A DNA stretch of 64,000 nt, taken from NCBI GenBank assembly GCA_013298955.1, contig JAAFJT010000003.1, positions 1-64,000 on the forward strand. The letters run 5' to 3'. Of the stretch, positions 17,889 to 26,585 are shown piece after piece. A program made the translations under genes and the position numbers. Numbering within the stretch: the first letter of the stretch is position 1; each line of letters starts with the position of its first letter. Below the pieces are notes generated by a model. That model was not told the DNA's origin and ran no database searches. It saw only the letters and a list, made by a program, of their open reading frames with translations. The DNA comes from Chitinophagales bacterium (GTDB taxonomy: Bacteria; Bacteroidota; Bacteroidia; Chitinophagales; Saprospiraceae).

Positions 17889-18326
17889 ATGGCTGTTAAA
17901 ATTAGATTACAGCGTCACGGGCGCACGAAAGCCCCGTTTTACCACATTGTTGTTGCTGATGCACGGAGTCCGCGTGATGGTCGCTTCATTCAAAAAATTG
18001 GTACGTACAATCCGATGACTGCTCCTGCGACAATCGACCTTGACCGCGATGCGGCTTTCGATTGGTTGAACAAAGGTGCGCAACCGACGGATACGGCAAC
18101 AGCGATTTTACGTTACAAAGGCGTAATGTATCGTCGTCACTTGGCGGAAGGCGTTCACAAAGGCGCGTTGACGCAAGAAGCGGCAGATGCCAAATATAAT
18201 GCTTGGATTGACCAAAAGGAAAAAACAATCATTGCTGCGGTGAACAAAACGGCAGATGCGAAAGCCGCTTTCCACAAACAAGTGGATGGCAAACCTAAAA
18301 CGCGTCCATCGGATACAGCTCAGTAA
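17889..18326 (+). CDS. rpsP: 30S ribosomal protein S16
   Basis: A 145-residue S16. The conserved core is in the first 85 residues: [31 protein letters not shown] and GTYNP. An Ala/Lys-rich extension of about 55 residues follows, as is usual for S16 in Bacteroidota. A TACCTTTG -7 element at 17811-17818 gives a leader of about 65 nt. No rimM or trmD follows, unlike the rpsP-rimM-trmD operon of many bacteria. Confidence 0.97.
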   Translation: MAVKIRLQRHGRTKAPFYHIVVADARSPRDGRFIQKIGTYNPMTAPATIDLDRDAAFDWLNKGAQPTDTATAILRYKGVMYRRHLAEGVHKGALTQEAADAKYNAWIDQKEKTIIAAVNKTADAKAAFHKQVDGKPKTRPSDTAQ

Positions 18327-18336
18327 GCAGGCATTA

Positions 18337-18379
18337 GAACGTGGATTTTTTTAAAATAAAAATAAAAAAATCCGCGTTC
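18337..18379 (+). terminator. Terminator palindrome of rpsP
   Basis: GAACGTGGATTTTTTT pairs with AAAAAAATCCGCGTTC (one G-U pair) around an A-rich loop, 10 nt after the rpsP stop. Confidence 0.7.
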
Positions 18380-18430
18380 CAATAAACCGCTAAAAAACAT
18401 AACTTATTTAAAATCAATGATTTGATACCC

Positions 18431-18469
18431 GCAAGCCTGTCGAAACCCTCTGTTGTTTCGACAGGCTTG
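18431..18469. repeat. Short palindrome GCAAGCCTGTCGAAAC
   Basis: A 16-bp arm, GCAAGCCTGTCGAAAC, and its complement around CCTCTGTT, ending 29 nt before the start of the next gene. It may be a second terminator or a leader hairpin. Confidence 0.65.
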
Positions 18470-18497
18470 TATTTCAACAATACCAAAAATTTTCAAC

Positions 18498-19895
18498 ATG
18501 CAGCAAAAATTAAATCAAGAATACTTAGAAATGTTGGAGCGAGTGGCTTCTGCCCTGCAAGATTCTCCAGAACGGGTTCAATTCATGGATACCGAAGAAG
18601 AAGCGGATTACAAAACGATGCAAGATGCTTTTGAGCCGTATCTCCAACAAGTTCATATGGAAGTGGCGAAAAATGACCCCTTACAATTGGTTGCATTGGA
18701 AGAAATCATGTTGAATGCAGCGTTTGAAGGTTTATTTTTGCCCCGCATTTTGGGTTATTCGGTGTTGAGGGGGCAAGTGAATGACCAATATAAATATACG
18801 CGTCCCCAAGATCATTTTAAAGAAATTTTATCTTCGATTATCGAATCGTCCAATTTTGAATTTATCAAAAAGCGGATTGGGCAATCGGTTCAAGTGGGTT
18901 TTGCGTTAAGCAGCGATATTTGGATAACGGATTTAATCAATGATGTTAAAAATAAACGGTTACGCTACTATTTGATGTCCAATAAACAGGATAAATATCG
19001 GGATGTCAAAGAACGCAAAATTGCTTATGACCGTTATCAGCGTCAATTTGCGAAAGAAAATTTCCATAGCACCGATTTTCCGACGACTTTTTCAGAATTG
19101 AAAGTTAATTATCCGTCTTTGAAGCATTTTTTGATGTATCGCGCCAAGCATAAGATGGATAATAGCACGTTGAATACGGTGATGGATGCTTTTATCAATA
19201 ATCCAGCTTTGTTCAATACCGATGAACATGTCCATATTATGGTGTTGGCGGCGAATTTTTTCAAAATGAGTGAAGAAGCAAATGCGCGTTTCAAGGTCGT
19301 TTTCAATAAATTGCGGGTCGAAATGCCAGAATTTATTGAAAAATATTTGAGTTTTATGGTTGAAATGAATTTAGCAGGTTTGCCTTTTGATGCAGAAGCC
19401 GATTTAAATGCCGCAAAAGTGGTTGACAAAACGATTACAGACCAATTGACCGAATTTTATTGGTTGGCGGAAGTGGTTCATACGAAAGGTTATGCGCAAT
19501 CAGATGTGATGGAAGCGGTTCGAGCGTTTTACGAGACGCATGAAGGGCGTTCTACCGTGAATTATTGCGTACGCAATATGATTTACAGTTATATTTACAA
19601 AGCGATTGTGCCATTGACGGAGCGTCAGTATTTGAAATATTTTGAAATCTCCAAAATTTATACAGGTTATATCAATATTTTTACCAATCAACAATTCAAT
19701 CAAAATGTTAAAGATATTTCGATGGAATTTGTACAAAAATGTTTGAAAAAATTCATTGATAAACGCAGTAGAGATTATCAAGATATAAAACGCTTTGTTT
19801 CAACAAGTTTTATAGATTTGAATTTCTTGAAAGATAAAGATGTAGTGGAAATGTTTAAAACGCGCCGCAAGCGCAAAGTGGAAACACCTGCGTAA
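18498..19895 (+). CDS. Conserved hypothetical protein, mostly helical
   Basis: A 465-residue soluble protein from the ATG at 18498 (MQQKLNQEYLEML). An upstream in-frame ATG at 18453 falls inside the palindrome and is unlikely. It is predicted mainly alpha-helical with many aromatic and charged residues, and has no signal peptide, membrane segment or motif I recognise. Gene length and codon use are like the housekeeping neighbours, so it is likely a real conserved lineage protein of unknown role. Confidence 0.7.
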   Translation: MQQKLNQEYLEMLERVASALQDSPERVQFMDTEEEADYKTMQDAFEPYLQQVHMEVAKNDPLQLVALEEIMLNAAFEGLFLPRILGYSVLRGQVNDQYKYTRPQDHFKEILSSIIESSNFEFIKKRIGQSVQVGFALSSDIWITDLINDVKNKRLRYYLMSNKQDKYRDVKERKIAYDRYQRQFAKENFHSTDFPTTFSELKVNYPSLKHFLMYRAKHKMDNSTLNTVMDAFINNPALFNTDEHVHIMVLAANFFKMSEEANARFKVVFNKLRVEMPEFIEKYLSFMVEMNLAGLPFDAEADLNAAKVVDKTITDQLTEFYWLAEVVHTKGYAQSDVMEAVRAFYETHEGRSTVNYCVRNMIYSYIYKAIVPLTERQYLKYFEISKIYTGYINIFTNQQFNQNVKDISMEFVQKCLKKFIDKRSRDYQDIKRFVSTSFIDLNFLKDKDVVEMFKTRRKRKVETPA

Positions 19896-19910
19896 TACTT
19901 GGATAAAATA

Positions 19911-20003
19911 GGAACGCGGATAATGCGGATAGGGCGGATTTTCGCAGATTTTTTGTTTAAAAAAAATCTGCGAAAATCCGCCCTATCCGCATTATCCGCG
20001 TTG
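19911..20003. repeat. Long palindrome, family A
   Basis: Arms of about 42 bp (GGAACGCGGATAATGCGGAT, then AGGGCGGATTTTCGCAGATT) are almost perfectly complementary, with a short TTTGTTT loop. It directly follows the stop of the preceding gene. Confidence 0.85.
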
Positions 20004-20151
20004 TTATTATATTCCATTCAAATATGATTTTTTTAAATTAACATGCGTTTAACAATTGGTTAAGTACCTTAACTTTTTAAGTGCCGTCAAAAAAGGATGA
20101 ATGACAATAAGGTTTTTTACAAGATAACTCTAAGTTTTGGTTTTGAGTGAG

Positions 20152-20178
20152 AGCATCCATTTGGATGCTTTTTTTTTG
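20152..20178 (+). terminator. Terminator with no obvious cognate gene
   Basis: AGCATCC-ATTT-GGATGCT followed by nine T. It lies 150 nt beyond the preceding palindrome, so it may close a small unannotated transcript from about 20040 or be a backup terminator. The rest of the gap (20004-20380) holds only a TACTTTTG -7 element at 20219-20226, with TTTG at 20194, for the next gene. Confidence 0.65.
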
Positions 20179-20380
20179 CGGGTATTGCTCCTTTTTGGAC
20201 TATTTTAACACAATTGACTACTTTTGCGCTTGCAAATGCGGTGTTTTAAAACCATTTTTAAAATGTTGCGTTTCAATGGTTTTAAAATGATTCTTTTTTC
20301 ACGTATTAAAATGATTTTTTAAACGCGCTTGGCGCGTCCAAAAAGACAAATCGCGCTACCACAACAGCCTTTTACAACCT

Positions 20381-21697
20381 ATGGAAAGCTATAATTCGCC
20401 CATAACCACTGCTTCAACCTTATCATCCGTCCATATTCCTGTGCGTTGGAGCCAGTCAGACATTGAACAAATGTTAAATAATCAAATAACAGGTGTGCTG
20501 TACGAAGATATGAGCCTTGACGGGGACGGACTCAAAATCAAGGCTACGAAAAGTAAAAGTATTAAAATTCGATTGGAAGGCATGTCTATGACCTATCGCG
20601 TCCCTGTGCAACTTTGGATTTTTAAAAAATTATTGGAAACCAAATTGACAGGCGTGCGCGGCATCGAAGCCGAAGGAGAAATTTCACTGACCTTTAAAAC
20701 GGTCTTGAATATTCAACCCGATTGGTCTTTGCAATCCAAAACCGAGTTGACAGGTTATGAATGGCTCAAAAATATGGCAGTCAAAACAGGTCTCGGCAGT
20801 TTGGATGTAAAATATATTGCAAGTATCATTGTTGATAGGACGAAAAATGAATTGACCAAAAGCATTGATGCGTCGATTCGCCGAAGTGTTGATTTGCCAT
20901 CGCGCATGAATGATGTGTGGAAAATGTTGCAGAATCCGATTCAATTGGATGAAACGTATCCACTTTGGTTGAAATTGGCTCCTCAAACGGTTTCGGTTAC
21001 GGCATTGACGGCAGCAGGCGATGAGTTGACCGCAATGATTGCCACTTCGGGTATGACTTCTGCCTTGATGAGTCAAACGCAACCTGTCTTTGAAAGCAAT
21101 ACGTCTTTGCCCAATTTTGAATTGTCCAAAGACATTTTGACCAAAGATGATTTTGAAATTAATCTTATTGCGGATGTGCCAATGCAAGAAGCAGAAGCCA
21201 TTGCTCGAAAAATGGCAGTTGGTCAATCCATTCAAATGGGTGGTCAACTCATCAAAATCAGTAGTTTAAGTTTATTCGGACAAGGGCAACAATTGGTTGT
21301 AAATGCGGGTTTTACAGGCAATTATAGTGGCAATGTTTCTTTAATAGGTACGCCTGTATTCGACGAAACCACGAATATGTTACGACTTGAAAATGTTAAT
21401 TATGAATTAAGTGATATAAATTTTTTATTGCGCAGTGCCTTATGGTTGTTTGAAGGCGTGATTGCAAAAAAAATTAAGGAAAAAACGACGATTCCGATTG
21501 GTAGCCAATTGAATGAAATAAAAGTGACCATGAATGAGAAATTACAAAATTATGTTTTGAATAATTTCACTACGATTAATGGACAAGTGGAACATTTGAA
21601 TATTAAACAATTGGAAATTACGACGGATGGGATTAAAATTCAAACACATGCAACTGGCAGACTTGGCGTACAAATTTCTGGATTAGGTGGTTATTAA
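20381..21697 (+). CDS. DUF4403 family protein
   Basis: A 438-residue protein matching the DUF4403 family by its layout: STLSSVHIPVRWSQSDIEQMLN at the N-terminus (a typical strand plus helix opening), two repeated beta-rich halves, and TIPIGSQLNEIKVTMNEKLQNYVLNNF near the C-terminus. Function is unknown. The repeated amphipathic architecture suggests lipid or hydrophobic ligand binding, which is inference. Relatives usually carry a signal peptide; none is evident here, so this copy may be cytoplasmic. The leader of about 150 nt contains an imperfect TTTAAAACCATT inverted repeat. Confidence 0.75.
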   Translation: MESYNSPITTASTLSSVHIPVRWSQSDIEQMLNNQITGVLYEDMSLDGDGLKIKATKSKSIKIRLEGMSMTYRVPVQLWIFKKLLETKLTGVRGIEAEGEISLTFKTVLNIQPDWSLQSKTELTGYEWLKNMAVKTGLGSLDVKYIASIIVDRTKNELTKSIDASIRRSVDLPSRMNDVWKMLQNPIQLDETYPLWLKLAPQTVSVTALTAAGDELTAMIATSGMTSALMSQTQPVFESNTSLPNFELSKDILTKDDFEINLIADVPMQEAEAIARKMAVGQSIQMGGQLIKISSLSLFGQGQQLVVNAGFTGNYSGNVSLIGTPVFDETTNMLRLENVNYELSDINFLLRSALWLFEGVIAKKIKEKTTIPIGSQLNEIKVTMNEKLQNYVLNNFTTINGQVEHLNIKQLEITTDGIKIQTHATGRLGVQISGLGGY

Positions 21698-21715
21698 AAA
21701 ATCAAAAAGCATCAA

Positions 21716-22189
21716 ATGAATTGGAATCATTTTTTATATGTTGAATTTCCAACCTTGTTGGAAAATTTAAAAGCCGATACGAAACCTCAGTGGGGGCAAA
21801 TGTCCGCACAACATATGGCAGAACATGTTGCTTTCGCGCTCAGTTTTTCCAATGGAAAGCGGGAAATGCAAGTCGTTGGCGATGCGACACCTGAAAAATT
21901 GGCGTATCGCAAGCACCGTTTTTTTGAAAAATTCGTGCCGATGCCAAAAGGTTTTCAGCTTTTATTCACTGCTTTGCCGCGTTTGCATGAAGCGGATTTT
22001 GAAACTGCCCAAGAACAAGTGTTGGCACAATTGGAGCGTTTGCAAGATTATTTGGCAGAACATCCTGATATTCAGCCGATTCATCCCTATTTTGGTGCGC
22101 TCAATGGGGCGGAGTGGGAGGAATTTCATGCTCGGCACTTGTTGCATCATTGCGTTCAATTCGGTTTGACGACGGCACAAGGTTATTAA
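21716..22189 (+). CDS. DinB-like four-helix protein (DUF1569 type)
   Basis: A 157-residue putative metal-binding four-helix bundle of the DinB superfamily. Histidines in QHMAEHV (near residue 32-38) and in HARHLLHHCVQFGL near the C-terminus are placed as metal ligands usually are in this fold. Members include thiol-dependent enzymes, but the activity of this one is unknown. It lies 18 nt after DUF4403, so the two are probably co-transcribed. Confidence 0.65.
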   Translation: MNWNHFLYVEFPTLLENLKADTKPQWGQMSAQHMAEHVAFALSFSNGKREMQVVGDATPEKLAYRKHRFFEKFVPMPKGFQLLFTALPRLHEADFETAQEQVLAQLERLQDYLAEHPDIQPIHPYFGALNGAEWEEFHARHLLHHCVQFGLTTAQGY

Positions 22190-22193
22190 AATC

Positions 22194-22370
22194 GTCTGAA
22201 TTAGGATTTTTAGGATTTGATTAGGATTGATTTGATTTTCAAGCTATTATAACGACAACAACGTTTGGAGGGTTTCAAACCCTCCAAACGTTGTTGTCGA
22301 TTATTTAACATTAACCACTTAAATCTTTTAAAATCAATCCTAATCAAATCTTGAAAATCCTAATTCAGAC
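22194..22370. repeat. Nested palindrome: family E arms around a family B core
   Basis: Outer arms start GTCTGAATTAGGATTTT and end with the complement at 22370. The inner element at about 22253-22299 is CGACAACAACGTTTGGAGGG folded on CCCTCCAAACGTTGTTGTCG. This shows one palindrome inserted within another. Confidence 0.85.
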
Positions 22371-22404
22371 CGCTTTATTCCTGATTCTAAAAAAGCATTT
22401 TCCA

Positions 22405-23124
22405 ATGAAGCAATGGGTTGAATTTCAAAATTTAAATCGGATTTCCTATCGGGCGGCATGGGATTATCAAACCATTTTGCAAAAAGAATTGATTGCCAAT
22501 AAGTTAGCGCATCGATTGTCCGATGGTAAATATCCGCTTGATTATCCGCAAAAACATTATTTGTTGTTTTGCGAACATCCGCCTGTTTATACGTTGGGCA
22601 AAAGTGGTTCTATGGCGCATTTGTTATTGGATGAAGCGGCATTAACGGCGCAATCCATTGATTTTTTTAAAATCAATCGCGGGGGCGATATTACCTTTCA
22701 CGGTTTGGGGCAAATTGTCGGTTATCCGATTTTCGATTTAGATTTATTTTTTACGGATGTTCATAAATACGTGCGATTGTTGGAGGAAGCCGTCATTTTA
22801 ACGCTTAAAATGTATGGTTTGAATGGAATACGCATTAAAAATTTCACAGGTGTTTGGCTTGAACCAAAGGTCGAAAATGAACCCTTTCGTAAAATTTGTG
22901 CGATAGGCGTACACATCAGTCGGTGGGTGACGTTACATGGATTCGCGTTTAACATCCATACGGATTTGCAATATTTCAAAAACATCGTTCCTTGCGGGAT
23001 TGATGATGCCGATAAATCGGTCACCAGTTTATCCGCAGAGCTGGGTTATACGGTTTCAATGGCTACCGTTCAAGCGCAATTGAAACAACATTTTGCCGAT
23101 TTATTTCAATTTGAATTTTTATAA
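22405..23124 (+). CDS. lipB: Lipoyl(octanoyl) transferase LipB
   Basis: Transfers octanoate from acyl carrier protein to lipoyl domains, the first step of protein lipoylation in the cytoplasm. About 239 residues from the ATG at 22405; an upstream in-frame ATG lies within the palindrome. The LipB signature RGGDITFHGLGQIVGYPIFDL is intact, as are the Lys of RKICAIGVHISRW and the catalytic Cys in NIVPCGI. No lipA is adjacent. Confidence 0.95.
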   Translation: MKQWVEFQNLNRISYRAAWDYQTILQKELIANKLAHRLSDGKYPLDYPQKHYLLFCEHPPVYTLGKSGSMAHLLLDEAALTAQSIDFFKINRGGDITFHGLGQIVGYPIFDLDLFFTDVHKYVRLLEEAVILTLKMYGLNGIRIKNFTGVWLEPKVENEPFRKICAIGVHISRWVTLHGFAFNIHTDLQYFKNIVPCGIDDADKSVTSLSAELGYTVSMATVQAQLKQHFADLFQFEFL

Positions 23125-23160
23125 AATATTGATTTTAAATAATTTAAATATTATTAAAAA

Positions 23161-23568
23161 ATGAAAAAAGATATACCGAATTTAAAAGTAGAAGATTTAG
23201 CGATTGCTATTGTTCCACAGGAAGACGCACAACCTAATGATGAATTATGGGAAGTGTATATCCTCAATTTGAAAGAGGAGCCGATTCAAAATGTATTAAT
23301 CGCTTCTCGCGGATACGGAGAAATCAATGGTGAAATCGTGAAAACCAGTACGTTGCGCCATTTTTTTGAAGCAATTGGCGGTTTACAAATCCTAAAAATC
23401 GAACCAATTCAAACCAGATTGTTTGAAATTGCCAATGAATATTGGGTTAGTTTCACCTTTGGCGGCAATATGTATGATAAAAAATATGTTTTTGTTGCAG
23501 GAAGCATTGATAGTGCTTATTTTACCCGCATTCCCTTTTTAAATCGAAAAGGAGTCATGATTCGTTGA
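23161..23568 (+). CDS. Conserved hypothetical protein
   Basis: A 135-residue soluble alpha/beta protein starting MKKDIPNLKVEDLAIAIVPQ. No signal peptide, membrane segment or known motif. It lies 36 nt after lipB and 38 nt before the thioesterase on the same strand, so it may be co-transcribed with them. I recognise the type as a recurrent Bacteroidota protein of unknown function but cannot name a family. Confidence 0.65.
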   Translation: MKKDIPNLKVEDLAIAIVPQEDAQPNDELWEVYILNLKEEPIQNVLIASRGYGEINGEIVKTSTLRHFFEAIGGLQILKIEPIQTRLFEIANEYWVSFTFGGNMYDKKYVFVAGSIDSAYFTRIPFLNRKGVMIR

Positions 23569-23606
23569 TTTTAAACACTTTATAATTGGCATAAAAATTT
23601 AAATGA

Positions 23607-24185
23607 ATGAAGTCTAATTCAAAAACGCCCGCTAAAATAGTGGAGAAAAGCGTTCCAATACTGCCTGCCAAAAAAATCACGGATAGTCGCACTATTATGA
23701 CTGAAATGATTATGCCCAATGACACCAATCCAATGGGCAACCTCATGGGCGGTAATTTATTGCGGTGGATGGACATTGCGGCGGCGGTTTGTGCGGGCAA
23801 ACATTGCGCTTCGCATGTGGTGACGGCATCGGTTGACCATGTTTCGTTCACCAAAGCGATTCATAACGGCGATGTGATTACGATAGAAGCGGTTGTAACG
23901 CGGTCGTTCAATACGTCCGTAGAAATTTTTGTGGAAGTGTCGGCTGCCAATGTCAAAGGCGGCGATTTGCGCAGGTGCAATCATGCATATTTCACCTTCG
24001 TTGGTTTGGAGGATGGTACTTTTCAACCACAACCTGTGCCACAAGTCATTCCTTTGACAGGTGAAGAAGAAAAACAATTTGAAGAAGCCTTGAAACGACG
24101 TGAATTGCGTTTGATATTGAGTGGGCGCATGAAACCACAAGATTCTATCTCTTTGAAAAACCTTTTGAGCCTCCCGAATGGATAA
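23607..24185 (+). CDS. Acyl-CoA thioesterase, hotdog fold (YciA/BACH type)
   Basis: A 192-residue single hotdog-domain thioesterase. Conserved residues: MPNDTNPMGNLMGGNLLRWMDIAAAVCAGKHC, with the Asn/Asp catalytic region near residues 33-60, then VVTASVDHVSFTKAIHNGDVITIEAVVTR. It hydrolyses acyl-CoA thioesters in the cytoplasm. The first 30 residues and last 30 residues extend beyond the fold. Confidence 0.85.
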   Translation: MKSNSKTPAKIVEKSVPILPAKKITDSRTIMTEMIMPNDTNPMGNLMGGNLLRWMDIAAAVCAGKHCASHVVTASVDHVSFTKAIHNGDVITIEAVVTRSFNTSVEIFVEVSAANVKGGDLRRCNHAYFTFVGLEDGTFQPQPVPQVIPLTGEEEKQFEEALKRRELRLILSGRMKPQDSISLKNLLSLPNG

Positions 24186-24240
24186 TTTAAAACAGAACTG
24201 CCTTGTAATCAATGATTTATAAGGCAGTTATGTCTTATGC

Positions 24241-24490
24241 AGCAATTTCCACTTTGGGAAATTCTTGAAATAGGATGCTTATGATTGGAAGGATAAAAAG
24301 GATATTTTGAGTTAAAATTTGCGCTTTTGAACTGAAAATATCCTTTTTATCCTTCCAATCATAAGCATCCTATTTCAAAAATTTTAAGGAACTTTTTAGT
24401 CCAAAAGCGCAAAAATTGACTAAAAATATCCTTTTTATCCTTCAAATCATACACATCCTATTTCAAAAATTTTCCAAAGCGGAAATTGCT
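24241..24490. repeat. Composite palindrome, family D, with an extra half-unit
   Basis: The same arms as 11672-11872 (GGATGCTTATGATTGGAAGG, AAGGATAAAAAGGATATTTT and complements), but a third half-copy (AATATCCTTTTTATCCTTCA ... CATCCTATTTCAAAAATTT) follows the hairpin, as if one arm had been duplicated. Outer ends are AGCAATTTCC / GGAAATTGCT. Confidence 0.85.
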
Positions 24491-24690
24491 GAGTTTTATA
24501 TACTTTGCATTGTATCGCAGAACTATTCTTTTGCTTAAAAGTTGTGTATTGCATCAATCATTTAAAAAAAACTAAGACACAGACACACCATTTTTCAAAA
24601 AACTTGCATCTATGTATTTGTAAGCAATTCTGGAATCCATTACACTTTTGTCAAAAATCGTTCAAAAAATCTTAAAAAGTTCTCGAAGCA

Positions 24691-24795
24691 ATGGCTGAAA
24701 TGAACCTTTCCTCTGGCAAATCGCACCACAAAAGCAGTTTGCGAGCCAAAAAAATGTCCACTCGCGTCGATTTGACTGCGATGGTGGATTTATAA
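24691..24795 (+). pseudogene. Truncated exbD copy (34 codons)
   Basis: MAEMNLSSGKSHHKS...STRVDLTAMVDL then TAA. This is the N-terminus of an ExbD like the one at 13402-13944 (MAEMNVPEGK ... STRVDLTAMVDLGFLLITFF), cut inside the transmembrane helix. It is followed after 36 nt by an intact tonB paralogue, exactly the gene order of the main operon. It is therefore the remains of an exbD-tonB pair whose exbD lost most of its length. It cannot form a working ExbD. Confidence 0.85.
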
Positions 24796-24831
24796 AACAT
24801 TTTTATTATTTAAAATTATAATTATTTCAAA

Positions 24832-25668
24832 ATGAATCAGTTAGATACGAAAGGGCTTCACCTCAATGACATTATTTTTCAAAATCGGAATCAATCTTAT
24901 GGTGCGTATGTATTGCGCAAATTGTATGATGGACACGTTTTGAAATCGGGCGTAATCGCGGTTACGTTATTTCTTGCTTGTTTTTTGATGCCTAAATTGT
25001 TGAGCAAATCGTCCGATGTGAAAATGGTGGACAAAAATACGGTTGTGGAATTATTGCCGCCGCCTGCATCCGATGTTGCAGCACCGCCGCCGCCACCTCC
25101 CCCGCCGCCACCACCGCCCGCGCCCAAAGTGGCTACGATTATTTTTTTGCCGCCTGTTGTCAAAAGAGACGAAAATGTGCCAAAAGATGAGCCACCACCG
25201 CGTCAAGAGGAAATGAAGGATATAGTCATTTCTGATAAAAACGAAAAAGGCGATGTGGGCGCGAAAGAAGTTGTGAAAGAGCCTGCAAAAGTGGTTTTGC
25301 CACCACCACCGCCGCCACCTTTTGTGCCAAAAGATGTCGAAAAAGAGACTGAAGTTATTTTCACAATTGTTGAACAAATGCCTGAATATGCTCAAGGCTT
25401 ACCTGCGATGTTCAAATATTTGAGTGAAAACATCAAATATCCTGCGGTAGCGCGGGAAAATGGCATTGAAGGAACGGTTTATCTTGGTTTTGTGGTCGAT
25501 ACAGATGGCAGTATGACGAATGTGACGATTAAACGCGGTGTTTCGGGCGGATGTAGTGAGGAGGCGATTCGGGTGGTGCAAAGCATGCCGAAATGGAGAG
25601 CTGGCAAACAACAAGGCAGAGCCGTAAAAGTGAATTTCACCTTACCGATTAAGTTTAAATTGGATTGA
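24832..25668 (+). CDS. tonB: Energy transducer TonB, second copy
   Basis: A 278-residue TonB with the same layout as the copy at 12526-13365: LNDIIFQNRNQSYGAYVLRK N-terminus, one transmembrane helix near residues 38-54, two proline runs and a C-terminal domain almost identical to the first (IKYPAVARENGIEGTVYLGF). The linker differs more. It must rely on ExbB/ExbD encoded elsewhere, because its own exbD is truncated. The two copies point to segmental duplication. Confidence 0.92.
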   Translation: MNQLDTKGLHLNDIIFQNRNQSYGAYVLRKLYDGHVLKSGVIAVTLFLACFLMPKLLSKSSDVKMVDKNTVVELLPPPASDVAAPPPPPPPPPPPPAPKVATIIFLPPVVKRDENVPKDEPPPRQEEMKDIVISDKNEKGDVGAKEVVKEPAKVVLPPPPPPPFVPKDVEKETEVIFTIVEQMPEYAQGLPAMFKYLSENIKYPAVARENGIEGTVYLGFVVDTDGSMTNVTIKRGVSGGCSEEAIRVVQSMPKWRAGKQQGRAVKVNFTLPIKFKLD

Positions 25669-25691
25669 AATAATTATTCGTAATATGTGTG

Positions 25692-25805
25692 TGTGATACA
25701 ATTGGAACGCGGATGACGCGGATTGGGCGGATTTGCACGGATTTTTTAAAAAAAATCCGTGCAAATCCGCCCAATCCGCGTCATCCGCGTTCCAATTGTA
25801 TCACA
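25692..25805. repeat. Long palindrome, family A, overlapping the aroE stop codon
   Basis: Perfect arms of about 50 bp starting TGTGATACAATTGGAACGCG and ending with its exact complement, with a short A/T loop. It sits between convergent tonB and aroE, and the aroE TGA (25801-25803) is part of the arm. It probably terminates both genes. Confidence 0.9.
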
Positions 25806-26547
25806 TTTGCCAAATATCCCAAGCAGCTTCTGCTTGTAAATGCAACATCGCTAAACCATTTTCAACAGATGCGCCTTGTGCTTTTCCTTTTTTCATAAAC
25901 ATCGTTTCAATTGGATTATAAACCAAATCATACAAAAAGTGTTGATTGGTTAAAGACTCATAGGGCAAATGAGGTGCGTTTTCGATATTTGGGAACGTGC
26001 CAACAGGCGTTGTATTGACAATCAATTTATGATTTAAAATCATATTTTCATCCAAATCCGCATATCGAAGTCCTGCATTACGCGAGACTTGTTGAAACGG
26101 AATGTTTAATTGTTCCAAACTATACGCCACTGCTTTAGCTGCCCCACCTGTCCCCAAAATCAATGCTTTTAAATTTGGAATATCCACAACATTCATTGAT
26201 TTTGTCAAAAAAGAGTGCATAGATACTTGAAAACCAATGACATCTGTATTAAAACCTTTTAATTTGCCATTTTGAATCTGAATACAATTAACCGCTTCTA
26301 TCTGAGTGATGGAAGGATGTATTTCATCTAAATATTTTAAAACTTTCTGTTTGTATGGCGCAGTCACATTCAGACCGACCAAATTCGGATGTTTTTTTAA
26401 TAATGCAGGCAATTGTTCGATATTTTCAATTGGAAACAATTCATATTGCCAACCTTGAATCTTTTCTTGAACAAATTTTGCAGTAAAATATTTTTTAGAA
26501 AAAGAATGGGATAACGGATAGCCTATCAAACCTAATAATTGGGTCAT
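25801..26547 (-). CDS. aroE: Shikimate dehydrogenase
   Basis: Reduces 3-dehydroshikimate to shikimate with NADPH in aromatic amino-acid synthesis. 248 residues, slightly shorter than the E. coli enzyme. N-terminal substrate motif LIGYPLSHSFSKKYF (residues 6-20), catalytic Lys in GLNVTAPYKQKV, nucleotide-binding GTGGAAKA, and C-terminal GLAMLHLQAEAAWDIW. Confidence 0.95.
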   Translation of the reverse strand: MTQLLGLIGYPLSHSFSKKYFTAKFVQEKIQGWQYELFPIENIEQLPALLKKHPNLVGLNVTAPYKQKVLKYLDEIHPSITQIEAVNCIQIQNGKLKGFNTDVIGFQVSMHSFLTKSMNVVDIPNLKALILGTGGAAKAVAYSLEQLNIPFQQVSRNAGLRYADLDENMILNHKLIVNTTPVGTFPNIENAPHLPYESLTNQHFLYDLVYNPIETMFMKKGKAQGASVENGLAMLHLQAEAAWDIWQM

Positions 26548-26585
26548 TTTTACGCGAATGATTTGATTATAAACGATTTATAAAA

